From: Klebsiella huaxiensis
GTDB lineage: Bacteria; Pseudomonadota; Gammaproteobacteria; Enterobacterales; Enterobacteriaceae
Direction of reading: 5' to 3'
DNA: 64,000 nt
Assembly (NCBI RefSeq): GCF_003261575.2
Contig: NZ_CP036175.1
Span: forward strand, 3,534,001-3,598,000
Positions 1 through 8,150 of the stretch are shown one piece after another (the stretch's first letter is position 1; each line of letters begins with the position of its first letter). A model generated the notes under the pieces. That model was given only the letters and a program-made list of their open reading frames with translations, was not told where the DNA came from and did not search any database. The translations under genes and the position numbers were made by a program.

Positions 1-1345
1 CCGCGTTACGGGCGTATTCCACGAACATCAGGAAGGTGGAGGTGTACGGCAGGAAACCGCCGTGCAGCGAGATACCGTTGGCAATCGCGGTCATACCGAA
101 CTCGCGCACACCGTAGTGGATGTAGTTGCCTGCGGCGTCTTCGTTAATCGCTTTAGAACCAGACCAGATGGTCAGGTTAGACGGTGCCAGGTCAGCGGAG
201 CCGCCGAGGAATTCCGGCAGCAGAGGGCCAAAGGCTTCGATGGCATTCTGGGACGCTTTACGGCTGGCGATTTTCGCCGGATTCGCCTGCAGCTTAGCGA
301 TGAACTCATTCGCTTTCGCATCGAAGTCAGACGGCATATCGCCTTTCATACGACGGGTGAATTCTGCCGCTTCCTGCGGGAAGGCTTTCGCATAAGCCGC
401 GAACTTCTCGTTCCAGGAGGCTTCTTTCGCCTGACCGGCTTCTTTCGCATCCCACTGCGCATAGATATCAGACGGGATTTCAAAGGCCGGGTGTTTCCAG
501 CCGAGTGCTTCGCGGGTCAGCGCGATTTCCGCGTCGCCCAGCGGTGCGCCGTGGGAGTCGTGGGTGCCCTGTTTGTTCGGAGAACCGAAACCGATGATGG
601 TTTTGCACATCAGCAGAGACGGTTTGTCGGTAACAGCACGTGCTTCTTCCACCGCGCGTTTAATCGAGTCAGCATCGTGACCGTCTACACCACGAACAAC
701 GTGCCAGCCGTAAGCTTCGAAACGCTTCGCGGTATCGTCAGTAAACCAGCCTTCAACGTGACCGTCGATGGAGATGCCGTTGTCGTCATAGAACGCCACC
801 AGCTTGCCCAGTTTCAGGGTACCGGCCAGGGAGCATACCTCGTGGGAGATACCTTCCATCATGCAGCCGTCGCCCATGAAGGCGTAGGTGAAGTGGTCAA
901 CAATGTCGTGACCCGGACGGTTGAACTGCGCCGCCAGCGTTTTCTCCGCAATCGCCATACCCACCGCATTGGCAATACCCTGCCCCAGTGGCCCGGTGGT
1001 GGTTTCGACACCCGGGGTGTAACCCACTTCCGGATGGCCCGGCGTTTTGGAATGCAGCTGGCGGAAGCTCTGCAAATCGTTCAGTGATACATCGTAGCCC
1101 GTCAGATGCAGCAGGCTGTAAATCAGCATCGAGCCGTGACCGTTGGAAAGTACGAAGCGGTCACGATCGGCCCATGCCGGGTTGTTCGGGTTGTGCTGCA
1201 GGAAGTCCCGCCACAGGACCTCCGCAATATCCGCCATCCCCATCGGCGCGCCGGGGTGGCCGGAGTTGGCTTTCTGTACCGCATCCATACTCAGGGCACG
1301 CAGCGCGTTGGCGCACAGGCGGCGGGTATTATTCGTTGTGTTCAT
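1..1345 (-). CDS. tkt: Transketolase, 3' end cut by window edge
   Basis: Thiamine-diphosphate enzyme that moves two-carbon ketol units between sugar phosphates in the non-oxidative pentose phosphate pathway. The first 448 codons are present (start MNTTNNTRRL) and the rest lies off the left edge; family members have about 665 residues. Visible motifs include SGHPGAPMG, the LSNGHGS segment and the TPP-binding GDGCMMEG. It starts 18 bp after the transaldolase stop, the same tal-tkt arrangement as E. coli talA-tktB. In this context it is the last visible gene of a sugar operon, so it probably serves catabolism of the operon's substrate (inferred: it would use erythrose 4-phosphate) rather than being the housekeeping tktA. 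It could be tktB or an operon-specific paralogue. Confidence 0.93.
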   Translation of the reverse strand, partial: MNTTNNTRRLCANALRALSMDAVQKANSGHPGAPMGMADIAEVLWRDFLQHNPNNPAWADRDRFVLSNGHGSMLIYSLLHLTGYDVSLNDLQSFRQLHSKTPGHPEVGYTPGVETTTGPLGQGIANAVGMAIAEKTLAAQFNRPGHDIVDHFTYAFMGDGCMMEGISHEVCSLAGTLKLGKLVAFYDDNGISIDGHVEGWFTDDTAKRFEAYGWHVVRGVDGHDADSIKRAVEEARAVTDKPSLLMCKTIIGFGSPNKQGTHDSHGAPLGDAEIALTREALGWKHPAFEIPSDIYAQWDAKEAGQAKEASWNEKFAAYAKAFPQEAAEFTRRMKGDMPSDFDAKANEFIAKLQANPAKIASRKASQNAIEAFGPLLPEFLGGSADLAPSNLTIWSGSKAINEDAAGNYIHYGVREFGMTAIANGISLHGGFLPYTSTFLMFVEYARNA

Positions 1346-1363
1346 CAGGATATTCCCCACGCC

Positions 1364-2314
1364 TTACAGCATCTGCTGAATCTGGTTTTCCAGTTTGACC
1401 TGATCGACGGCGAACAGCCGGATCCCCTCCGCCAGTTTTTCCACCGCCATCGGATCCTGGTGGTGCTGCCAGAGGAACTCAGCCTGGGTCATCGGGCTGG
1501 GACGGGTTTCCGTCACGTTACCAGGCACCAGCTGACGGGTCAGCGCACCTTCGCTGGCGGCCAGCTCATCAAGCAGCGCCGGGGAGATGGTCAGACGGTC
1601 ACAGCCCGCCAGCGCCTGGATCTGCTCAATGCGACGGAAGCTGGCCCCCATCACCACGGTGTCGTAGCCGTGGGATTTGTAGTACTGATAAATCTGGCGC
1701 ACGGAAACCACGCCCGGATCGCAGTCCACCTGATACTCCGCCTGCGGCTGATTTTTCTGATACCAGTCGTAAATACGCCCGACAAACGGCGAGATTAAAA
1801 AGACGCCCGCTTCGGCGCAGGCCCGCGCCTGAGCAAAAGAGAACAGCAGGGTCAGGTTGCAGTTGATGCCGCTCTGCTCCAGCTCTTCGGCGGCGCGAAT
1901 GCCCTCCCAGGTGGCGGCAAGTTTGATAAGGATACGCTCCGGCCCAATGCCGTTCTTTTCGTACATCTGGATAAGCTTGCGCGCTTTCGACACGCACATC
2001 CCGCGATCCCAGGCAAAACGGGCATCGACTTCGGTGGAGATACGCCCCGGTACGTGGCGCAGCACTTCGCTACCGATATCCACCGCCACCTGATCGCAGG
2101 CGTTAATCAGCTGCGTTTGTGCGCTGCCGCCTTGCTGACGGGCTTTGCCGATAGCGTCAGCAATCAGCGCCTGATACTGCGGCAACTGGGCGGCCTTGAG
2201 CACCAGAGAAGGGTTGGTGGTCGCATCCTGCGGGGCAAACTTTTTAATCGATTCAATATCGCCGGTATCGGCAACAACCGTGGTGTATTTTTTCAGCTCG
2301 TCTAACTGGCTCAT
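1364..2314 (-). CDS. tal: Transaldolase (TalA/TalB family)
   Basis: Transfers a dihydroxyacetone unit between sedoheptulose 7-phosphate or fructose 6-phosphate and erythrose 4-phosphate or glyceraldehyde 3-phosphate. The protein has 316 residues, as E. coli TalA does, and carries the TTNPSL motif near residue 33, the Schiff-base lysine in ILIKLAATWEG near 130, and NLTLLFSFAQA. It differs clearly from E. coli TalA in the N- and C-terminal thirds, so it is probably an operon-specific paralogue. It lies between rpiB and tkt, with 30 bp to rpiB and 18 bp to tkt, which suggests cotranscription. Any product of the operon that reaches erythrose 4-phosphate or a pentose phosphate could be channelled onward by this pair. 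Confidence 0.95.
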   Translation of the reverse strand: MSQLDELKKYTTVVADTGDIESIKKFAPQDATTNPSLVLKAAQLPQYQALIADAIGKARQQGGSAQTQLINACDQVAVDIGSEVLRHVPGRISTEVDARFAWDRGMCVSKARKLIQMYEKNGIGPERILIKLAATWEGIRAAEELEQSGINCNLTLLFSFAQARACAEAGVFLISPFVGRIYDWYQKNQPQAEYQVDCDPGVVSVRQIYQYYKSHGYDTVVMGASFRRIEQIQALAGCDRLTISPALLDELAASEGALTRQLVPGNVTETRPSPMTQAEFLWQHHQDPMAVEKLAEGIRLFAVDQVKLENQIQQML

Positions 2315-2344
2315 AGTCTGTTCCTTATATTACGACTGCGGATA

Positions 2345-2803
2345 TTAATCTCTGGCGTGCTGGTGTTCGTAATAATCGATACGCTCTACTTTCGATGCAG
2401 AGCCGCCGCCTTCATATTCGGATTCAAGCCATGCCTGAATAATTTTCTTACCCAGTTCCGGGCCAATTACGCGGGCCCCGAGGGTAATAATCTGCGCATT
2501 ATTACTTTTGCGCGCCCGTTCGGCAGAGAAGGTATCGTGACACTGGGCCGCACGAACGCCCGGCACTTTATTCGCCACAATGCTCATCCCTATACCTGTG
2601 CCGCAAATTAAAATGCCGCGATCGTGCTCGCCCTGCTTAATCGACATCGCCACCGCATGGGCAACATCCGGATAGACCGTACTGCCCTGGCGTTTATCGC
2701 TGCTGTAATCCGCGACGTTAATTCCCTGCCCATTCAGATAAGCGACGATAGCGTCGCGGAAAGCATAGGCGGCATCATCCGCACCAATAGCGATTGTTTT
2801 CAT
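2345..2803 (-). CDS. rpiB: RpiB/LacAB-family sugar-phosphate isomerase
   Basis: Aldose-ketose isomerase of the RpiB family, 152 residues against about 149 for E. coli RpiB. The catalytic cysteine lies in ILICGTGIGMS (Cys67) and is followed by ANKVPGVRAA. The N-terminal GADD replaces the GCDH of E. coli RpiB. It could be ribose-5-phosphate isomerase B, but the same family includes EryI, which converts D-erythrulose 4-phosphate to D-erythrose 4-phosphate. The nearby TIM-like gene, transaldolase and transketolase make an EryI-like role plausible; this is inference. It lies 39 bp after the EIIA gene and has a GGAAAC ribosome-binding site. Confidence 0.88.
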   Translation of the reverse strand: MKTIAIGADDAAYAFRDAIVAYLNGQGINVADYSSDKRQGSTVYPDVAHAVAMSIKQGEHDRGILICGTGIGMSIVANKVPGVRAAQCHDTFSAERARKSNNAQIITLGARVIGPELGKKIIQAWLESEYEGGGSASKVERIDYYEHQHARD

Positions 2804-2842
2804 GGTAGTTTCCTTAATTTAACAGTACGTCTTAATTCAGTT

Positions 2843-3217
2843 TTAATTCAGATTCTGGTAGAAAGAAATTCGGTCGCCAGTTTGGATATATTGTGGTGAT
2901 TCGCCACAAAGATGTACCGTCCCTGGTAATTCAGCGCTTACCGCCCCATCAAAATTTAATGTAATATGACCAAGCTGTTTTAAATTTGCCGTTGCAACAC
3001 TGCCCACCGCAGTCACCCGATAAATAGTCTCATTTATTTTCATTATCTGCCCGGGTGATAATTCAGCCGTCAGCTCACTGCCCTGGTGTACGGCGCAATA
3101 CATCGCAATATCGTCAGGAACGGAATCTGAGAATAAAATCAGTTTCTGCTCCTGTAGGTAGTTTTCGACGTATTCCCCAACAGCCGTGATAAGTAATGAA
3201 TACAACGGCACGGTCAT
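2843..3217 (-). CDS. PTS glucitol/sorbitol-type EIIA (SrlB family)
   Basis: A 124-residue stand-alone protein that aligns over its whole length with E. coli SrlB (123 residues), the EIIA of the glucitol PTS. Shared features are the MTV start, ILFSDSVPDDIAMYC, YRVTAVGSVA, NLKQLGHITL and PGTVHLCG. His44 in YCAVHQG matches the phosphorylated histidine of SrlB. The start is placed 1 bp after the permease stop, with an AAGGAAA ribosome-binding site. No SrlA-type EIIC is visible. The matching EIIB domain is fused to a DUF1537 kinase two genes upstream. It probably takes phosphate from HPr and passes it to that EIIB domain; whether this serves transport, kinase control or gene control cannot be told from sequence. 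Confidence 0.9.
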   Translation of the reverse strand: MTVPLYSLLITAVGEYVENYLQEQKLILFSDSVPDDIAMYCAVHQGSELTAELSPGQIMKINETIYRVTAVGSVATANLKQLGHITLNFDGAVSAELPGTVHLCGESPQYIQTGDRISFYQNLN

Positions 3218-3218
3218 A

Positions 3219-4250
3219 TTATTTGTTTCCTTTTGCGGCATGAGAAGATAATGCCACCTTTTCTTCATTCTCTTCTTTTTTTACCGGTTCAACGGCAGGG
3301 GCGCGCTTTTTCAGACGTTTATCGAACCAGGCCACCAGTATCGGTGCGGTGATCATGGTGATAATGCTCGCCGTCGCCAGCTGCGCAGTGGCGGCATCAA
3401 CGTACATCGCCAAAGAAGGGTCAGCCTGAGCCACCATTGCTGGCGTCAGCGCCGAACTGGCGGCAGTCGTCCCCAACGCAGCACCCAGCGCCGTTTTCTT
3501 CTTCAGGAACAGGTTGTAGATAAAGTAGAACACAATGCCGGTTATCGCAGAGATAATACCCAGTAAGATCCCGGACAAACCGGCGGTAAAGACCGTATTG
3601 ATACTGGAGTTTGCGCCGATAGCAAACGACATAATAATGATGATCAGCGGTTGAGCGGCGGCGCACAGCTGCTTGAAGCGCTCGTCGAGGTTACCCCACA
3701 GCATGCCAATCAGCAGAGGGATCAGCATCGACAACAGCGCGGCGAAGGGAATATTAGCCAACCCGCTGACGCCCAGTACCATCATGGTCACGAACGGACC
3801 ATCTTTGACGCAGAAGACGGAAATAGCCCCGGCATCGCTGGCATCGCCGTAGTTGCTGCACAGCGCGATATACAACGAGCTGTTAGAGCTGGTCAAGCAG
3901 GCAATCAGCGCCAGCGTCGAAATACCCAGAAACCCATTAGGACCAAACATCGCCCCTGCGGCCCACACGGCCAGCGCACCGGCAAGGCATTTAAGGAACA
4001 ATAGCACCGCGCCTTTATAGAGCGGCAAACCCGCCTGGCGAATATTAATCGAGGTGCCGCAAATCAGCAGGAAAATCCCCATCATCGCACTGGAACCGAC
4101 TTTAAATAATGCAGTCGTCGGGCCGCCGATGCCCAGAACTTCAGGGGCAAAGGTATTAATAAGAATCGCCGCGAGCAACGGGATAATAATTAAACCGCCT
4201 GGCACCTTATTCATTTTTTCAAGTATATTTATGTTCATAGGGTAACTCAT
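3219..4250 (-). CDS. 2-keto-3-deoxygluconate permease (KdgT) family transporter
   Basis: Inner-membrane carboxylate/sugar-acid symporter of the KdgT family, 343 residues with about ten hydrophobic segments. The start KVPGGLIIIPLL, the FLGISTLALIA segment and the LGTTAASSALTPA segment follow E. coli KdgT, but overall divergence suggests a different substrate. The C-terminal 30 residues are charged and lysine-rich. A second ATG twelve bases inside (at 4238, MNINILEK) matches the KdgT start better and may be the true start. It lies between the EIIB-kinase fusion and the EIIA gene, so it is the likely importer for the operon and occupies the place where a PTS EIIC would be expected. Confidence 0.9.
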   Translation of the reverse strand: MSYPMNINILEKMNKVPGGLIIIPLLAAILINTFAPEVLGIGGPTTALFKVGSSAMMGIFLLICGTSINIRQAGLPLYKGAVLLFLKCLAGALAVWAAGAMFGPNGFLGISTLALIACLTSSNSSLYIALCSNYGDASDAGAISVFCVKDGPFVTMMVLGVSGLANIPFAALLSMLIPLLIGMLWGNLDERFKQLCAAAQPLIIIIMSFAIGANSSINTVFTAGLSGILLGIISAITGIVFYFIYNLFLKKKTALGAALGTTAASSALTPAMVAQADPSLAMYVDAATAQLATASIITMITAPILVAWFDKRLKKRAPAVEPVKKEENEEKVALSSHAAKGNK

Positions 4251-4329
4251 AAATTATGATTTAACAGAGATAACGACGCAATACTACCCGGACGACCATT
4301 ACGCCGTTTTTAGTTATATGACTTCAGGG

Positions 4330-6048
4330 TTATTGCTGTGCTTCTTTATAAATTCTGTCAACGATAGTACTAATAATATCTTCCGGTCCGGTTAATCCGC
4401 CTTTGCCGACGCAAATCAACCCGGCATAATCGCCGCCGATAATACGCACCATATCGGTTTGCGGTATCACATAGTCAATCATTTCAATACCGGTAGCACC
4501 GAGTTCTTTCAGCACATTCACCATAGTGTCACCGCCGGTCATATACAGACCTTTAATTTCACCCGATGCGCAGTTAAGGACTTCACGTACGATATTGCCC
4601 AATCCCTGATTAATATTTTCTGCAGCCTGACCGTGTGCCAGGCCAAATCGCTGCTCTTCTTCCTGAAGATTCAATAACCGTCCGGTTAACGCAGATTCAA
4701 AAACAAACAGCGCGTTCTGCTGTGCCGGTACGCACTGCCGCGCATGCTGAACCACGCGATTAACTTCGATCTCAGCGGCGTTTTTCTTGTCGACCAGCAG
4801 CTCGGCATCGACTGGGATATGGCAAACCCTTTCATCATTGGCGATCAGATGCTGGAGCTGCCTTTTGGTCACCGGCGTTGCGCTCCCGGCGACGACCAGG
4901 ATCGAGCCGCGCGGGTTTTCCGCTACCGCGGTCGTTGACGCGCTGTTGCGCGCTTCCCGCATCAGGCCGCGACGCACCGCCAGCCGTTCGGTAAATGGAC
5001 CCGGATCGACCGCCAGCACATTCCAGTTCAGCGTAACCACCGCCCCGGCAATCGCGTCGACATCCTCAACCGTAATCGCATCAACCACGATGACCCGCAC
5101 ACCGCGCTGCTGCTGTTCCTGGAGATCCTGCTGAATCTGCCCCTCGCCTTTCATTACCGAAGCCAGCGCGATATGCCCGACCTGATGATGGGTCTGCGCC
5201 GCCAACAGCCCCGGAACCCACGACTCGGTCACCGGAGTACGTACATCGCGAGCCACATCGGTACGCGAGAGCGCAACGGAGTCAATCACCGAGTAGCCGC
5301 CAACCAGAATACGGCGCGACTGCGGCATCGCGGGGACCACTACAGCAACCGTTTCCAGCGGCAGCTGTTCCAGCATGGCGTCGATTTCAAAGCCAATACC
5401 GCCGCGCAGCGTCGTATCGATACGTTTGGTAAAGTAATGCGCCCCGCGCGCCTGCAGCTGCTTCACCGCGGCGCTAACCTGATGCTGAGCTTCCGCTTTC
5501 GGCAGTGGACGGCTGTCACTACTGACCACCATCGCCGGATACTCTACTTCGTTGCGGGCGAAAGATTCGGTATCGAAAAAGGCGGCGGTTTTCAAGCCGC
5601 TGCGCGCCAGCAGTACCCCAACGGTGGTCGCACCGGTCAGGTCGTCGGCAACGATCCCCAACTTACCGCCTTCTCCTTGCGGCCAGACCATTTCGATACA
5701 AGCTGGCGTGACGCCGGAAACATATATTCCTTCGTGAATAAACTCCGCCAGCGGACCGCTTTTGCCGGTTGGATGCAGGTTAATCGTCGGAATACCGCGT
5801 TTGGGATAGAGACCGCAGCGCAGCGTGCCGCCGCAGTCGATAACCATCAGACCAATTTCCTCTTCCGGCGGCTCGCCGCTTTTAAAGACATCAACGGACG
5901 GCCAGCCGGTGAGCTCGCTCAGGCGTTCAACGACCGGGGGACAAATCCCCCCGGTAATATAAGCAATCTTTTTCGCCTGGCTAATATTAATGGTCAGCGG
6001 CCCACCCCAGCCCTTACTGCCCTTGCTAATCAACAGATGTTTTTCCAT
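4330..6048 (-). CDS. Fusion: glucitol PTS EIIB domain + DUF1537 sugar-acid kinase
   Basis: A 572-residue two-domain protein. Residues about 5-121 match the EIIB part of E. coli SrlE: SKGWGGPL, KIAYITGG, ELTGWPSVDVFK, IDCGGTLRCG and SGPLAEFI...YVSGV. Cys72 in DCGGT corresponds to the phosphocysteine of SrlE, and Cys78 is also kept. Residues about 128-572 are a complete DUF1537 (OtnK/DtnK-type) kinase, with the acid-sugar-binding DDLTGATT near 135 and the nucleotide-binding TGGDT (504-508) and GKGGLTGPEDI (548-558). Known DUF1537 kinases phosphorylate four-carbon acids such as threonate and erythronate at O4, and PdxA2 then oxidises the product; pdxA2 is the gene just upstream (35 bp). The PTS domain on the kinase is unusual: it may regulate the kinase or accept phosphate from the EIIA encoded in the operon. 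Confidence 0.9.
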   Translation of the reverse strand: MEKHLLISKGSKGWGGPLTINISQAKKIAYITGGICPPVVERLSELTGWPSVDVFKSGEPPEEEIGLMVIDCGGTLRCGLYPKRGIPTINLHPTGKSGPLAEFIHEGIYVSGVTPACIEMVWPQGEGGKLGIVADDLTGATTVGVLLARSGLKTAAFFDTESFARNEVEYPAMVVSSDSRPLPKAEAQHQVSAAVKQLQARGAHYFTKRIDTTLRGGIGFEIDAMLEQLPLETVAVVVPAMPQSRRILVGGYSVIDSVALSRTDVARDVRTPVTESWVPGLLAAQTHHQVGHIALASVMKGEGQIQQDLQEQQQRGVRVIVVDAITVEDVDAIAGAVVTLNWNVLAVDPGPFTERLAVRRGLMREARNSASTTAVAENPRGSILVVAGSATPVTKRQLQHLIANDERVCHIPVDAELLVDKKNAAEIEVNRVVQHARQCVPAQQNALFVFESALTGRLLNLQEEEQRFGLAHGQAAENINQGLGNIVREVLNCASGEIKGLYMTGGDTMVNVLKELGATGIEMIDYVIPQTDMVRIIGGDYAGLICVGKGGLTGPEDIISTIVDRIYKEAQQ

Positions 6049-6083
6049 TTCTCTGCCCTTTTGCTTCGCATGAACGTCAGCGA

Positions 6084-7091
6084 TTAGTGGTTTTTCATTT
6101 TCCAGTAGCGCGCCGCAGCCATGGTGGATTCCAGCATGCTGACGGTGCCCGCTTTACCCGTGCCTGCAATATCAAACGCCGTCCCGTGATCGACGGAGCT
6201 ACGCATAAACGGCAAACCGAACGTGATGGTTACGGAACGCTCAAAATCGAGGGTTTTACAGGCGATATGCCCCTGATCGTGATAAAGAGAGAGGATGGCG
6301 TCATAGCGGCCCAGCTTGCCCAGATGGAACACGGAATCTGCCGGTACCGGGCCGATGGCGTTAATGCCCATGTCCTGCGCCGCTTTAACCGCCGGGATCA
6401 GGTTATCGGCTTCTTCATGACCAAACAGACCGTTATCTGAACCGTGCGGATTCAGTGCGGCCACCGCAATGCGCGGGTTCTGGATATTCAGCGCAGTGAA
6501 CTCATGGTGGATTTGCTGTACGCAAGCCAGCACGCGCTCTTTATTGGCGTAATCGCAGGCATCTTTCAGCGCCATATGGCGGCTGACAAAAAACACGCGC
6601 AGATTGTGGACGTGGAACATCGTCAGGCCGTAATCCGAATTGGTTTCAACCTGATAGATTTCGGTATGGCCCGGTAATTTGCATCCCGCCAGCTTGATGG
6701 CTTCTTTATGAATGGGCGCGGTAGAGACCACATCGATCAGGCCCGCTTTGCCCAGCTCGATAGATTTAAGGACATAGTCCAGCGACATTTGCCCCGCCAG
6801 CTTCTGCACTTTCCCCCATTCAATGCTCTCGCAGTCGTAATCACCGGTTTCCAGAACATCCAGCGTACCCCAGCTAAAGCGAGCTTCCTGCGGATGGGTA
6901 ATTTTGTTGATCGGGAAATCACATCCCATGATCTTCATCGCTCTGGCGATAATAGGGACTGAACCAATTAAAAAAGGTTTGCACTCGTCGTAGACGCTTT
7001 TTTCCATCATCGTCGCGACTGAAATCTCTGGGCCAATCCCAGCAGGATCGCCAATGGTAAGTGCGACAACGGGTTTTTTCTCTTGTGACAT
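6084..7091 (-). CDS. pdxA2: PdxA2-type 4-phosphate dehydrogenase
   Basis: NAD-dependent oxidative decarboxylase of the PdxA family, 335 residues. It shows GDPAGIGPE near the N-terminus, the metal-binding histidine in GHTEIY, ALNPHGSD, YHDQGH and SVDHGTAFDIAGTG. PdxA proper acts in vitamin B6 synthesis. PdxA2 paralogues next to DUF1537 kinases oxidise four-carbon acid 4-phosphates (for example D-threonate 4-phosphate) and release DHAP and CO2. The adjoining kinase makes the PdxA2 role the better call. It is the first gene of the minus-strand operon, transcribed from the divergent region at 7092-7336. Confidence 0.92.
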   Translation of the reverse strand: MSQEKKPVVALTIGDPAGIGPEISVATMMEKSVYDECKPFLIGSVPIIARAMKIMGCDFPINKITHPQEARFSWGTLDVLETGDYDCESIEWGKVQKLAGQMSLDYVLKSIELGKAGLIDVVSTAPIHKEAIKLAGCKLPGHTEIYQVETNSDYGLTMFHVHNLRVFFVSRHMALKDACDYANKERVLACVQQIHHEFTALNIQNPRIAVAALNPHGSDNGLFGHEEADNLIPAVKAAQDMGINAIGPVPADSVFHLGKLGRYDAILSLYHDQGHIACKTLDFERSVTITFGLPFMRSSVDHGTAFDIAGTGKAGTVSMLESTMAAARYWKMKNH

Positions 7092-7121
7092 CGTGGACCT
7101 CTCGTAGTGGAAATCAGTTTT

Positions 7122-7160
7122 TGTTCATATGTTCATTGGTGAATCATATGGTCAGAACAT
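7122..7160. promoter_or_regulatory. Candidate operator: repeated ATGTTCA half-sites
   Basis: Upstream of pdxA2 the sequence TGTTCATATGTTCA runs into an inverted repeat, ATGTTCATTGGTGAATCAT, and ends in GAACA. Another copy of the half-site, AACATATGTTCATG, lies at 7241-7254. Repeated half-sites on both sides of a divergent promoter pair fit the tetrameric SorC-family regulator encoded in the same locus. Seen in sequence; binding is inferred. Confidence 0.5.
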
Positions 7161-7183
7161 TACCTGATGATTGAGAGGTTATT

Positions 7184-7199
7184 AGTGATTTAGATCACA
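7184..7199. promoter_or_regulatory. CRP (cAMP receptor protein) site
   Basis: AGTGATTTAGATCACA matches the CRP consensus TGTGA-N6-TCACA, with one weak base in the left half. It lies about 100 bp upstream of pdxA2 and 140 bp upstream of the TIM-like gene, consistent with catabolite control of the locus. Confidence 0.65.
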
Positions 7200-7232
7200 T
7201 AAAAAAATCCATAGATTTATTTTATAAAAAAA

Positions 7233-7248
7233 TGTGATCTAACATATG
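7233..7248. promoter_or_regulatory. Second CRP-like site (one good half)
   Basis: TGTGATCTAACATATG has a perfect left half-site and a poor right half. It overlaps the AACATATGTTCATG half-site of the candidate regulator operator, so the two proteins might compete. It lies 89 bp upstream of the TIM-like start. Confidence 0.4.
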
Positions 7249-7336
7249 TTCATGTAGTGATAAAAAGTTCAATCTCACTAACACGCGACCCCACTTTCAC
7301 TACAAGCTATTGATTTATCTATTATGGAGAACAAAA

Positions 7337-8131
7337 ATGGAACAAATCTGGTTAGGAACCAGCTGGAAAATGAACAAGCCGTTATCTCAAGCCATGGCCT
7401 GGTGTGAAACGCTGACAGAGCGGCTGCCGGGGGTTTTACACCCGAAAATTCAGCCGTTTGTTATCCCCCCCTTTACCGCAATTCATCCGGTTAGCCAGTA
7501 TCTCCAGCAGCACCAAATCCCCTGTCTGACCGGGGCGCAGAATATGCATGAAGCGGAAAACGGCGCCTGGACCGGTGAGATCTCCGCCGCCATGCTGGCT
7601 GAAACCGGCGCAACCCTGGTCGAACTTGGCCATTCTGAACGCCGGGGCGCATTTAATGAAACCGATGCCGCCATTAACCAAAAGGTGCATAGCGCCCTGC
7701 GCCACGGTTTGCGGCCGCTTATCTGCATTGGCGACAGCGCCGACGAGAAGCGCTGGCAGGTATCGCGAGAAACCGTGGTACGACAGATGAAAATCGCCCT
7801 GTATGATTTGAGCGAAGAACAGGTTTTACAAACTCTGGTCGCCTACGAGCCGGTATGGGCCATCGGCGAACACGGCACCCCAGCGACGCCGGAACAGGCC
7901 GCAGAGATCCACCGCGCACTGCGCCAGGCATTGTGTGAAACCTTCGGCACAGAGACCGGGCAGCGCATTCCCCTGCTGTACGGCGGTAGCGTCAATCGGC
8001 AAAATGCCGTAGAACTACTCCTTCAGGATGATATCAATGGGCTGTTTATTGGTCGTTCGGCATGGGATGCCAACGGCTATTGCGACATTGTTCAACGCGT
8101 TACAGAGGAATTTATTCTTCAGGCGCAGTAG
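7337..8131 (+). CDS. TIM-like sugar-phosphate isomerase, possibly erythrulose-phosphate isomerase
   Basis: A 264-residue (beta/alpha)8 isomerase of the triosephosphate isomerase family. The catalytic His99 (VELGHSERR) and Glu171 (AYEPVWAIG) are present, as is the phosphate-binding YGGSVN (215-220). Two sites depart from true TIM: the N-terminal loop reads GTSWKMNK instead of GNWKMNG, so the usual Asn is Ser9, and the flexible loop reads AIGEHGTPAT instead of AIGTGKTAT. As far as I recall, both changes are typical of EryH/LerI, which isomerises L-erythrulose 1-phosphate. The ATG at 7337 has a GGAGA ribosome-binding site at 7326. It is divergent from pdxA2 and cotranscribed with the SorC regulator. 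A DHAP-to-G3P role alongside PdxA2 remains possible. Confidence 0.85.
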   Translation: MEQIWLGTSWKMNKPLSQAMAWCETLTERLPGVLHPKIQPFVIPPFTAIHPVSQYLQQHQIPCLTGAQNMHEAENGAWTGEISAAMLAETGATLVELGHSERRGAFNETDAAINQKVHSALRHGLRPLICIGDSADEKRWQVSRETVVRQMKIALYDLSEEQVLQTLVAYEPVWAIGEHGTPATPEQAAEIHRALRQALCETFGTETGQRIPLLYGGSVNRQNAVELLLQDDINGLFIGRSAWDANGYCDIVQRVTEEFILQAQ

Positions 8132-8150
8132 TATTAGGGAGACATCAAAG

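Noticed and set aside
62..1087. Long plus-strand open frame of 341 codons
   Set aside because: It lies antisense to transketolase, whose minus-strand frame matches the family throughout; the plus-strand translation has no family features.
5173..6087. Plus-strand open frame opposite the EIIB-kinase gene
   Set aside because: Arginine/glutamine/asparagine-rich antisense shadow of a well-supported gene.
6084..7091. Housekeeping PdxA of vitamin B6 synthesis
   Set aside because: It lies in a sugar operon directly before a DUF1537 kinase and away from the rsmA/surA neighbourhood of pdxA, so PdxA2 is the better name.
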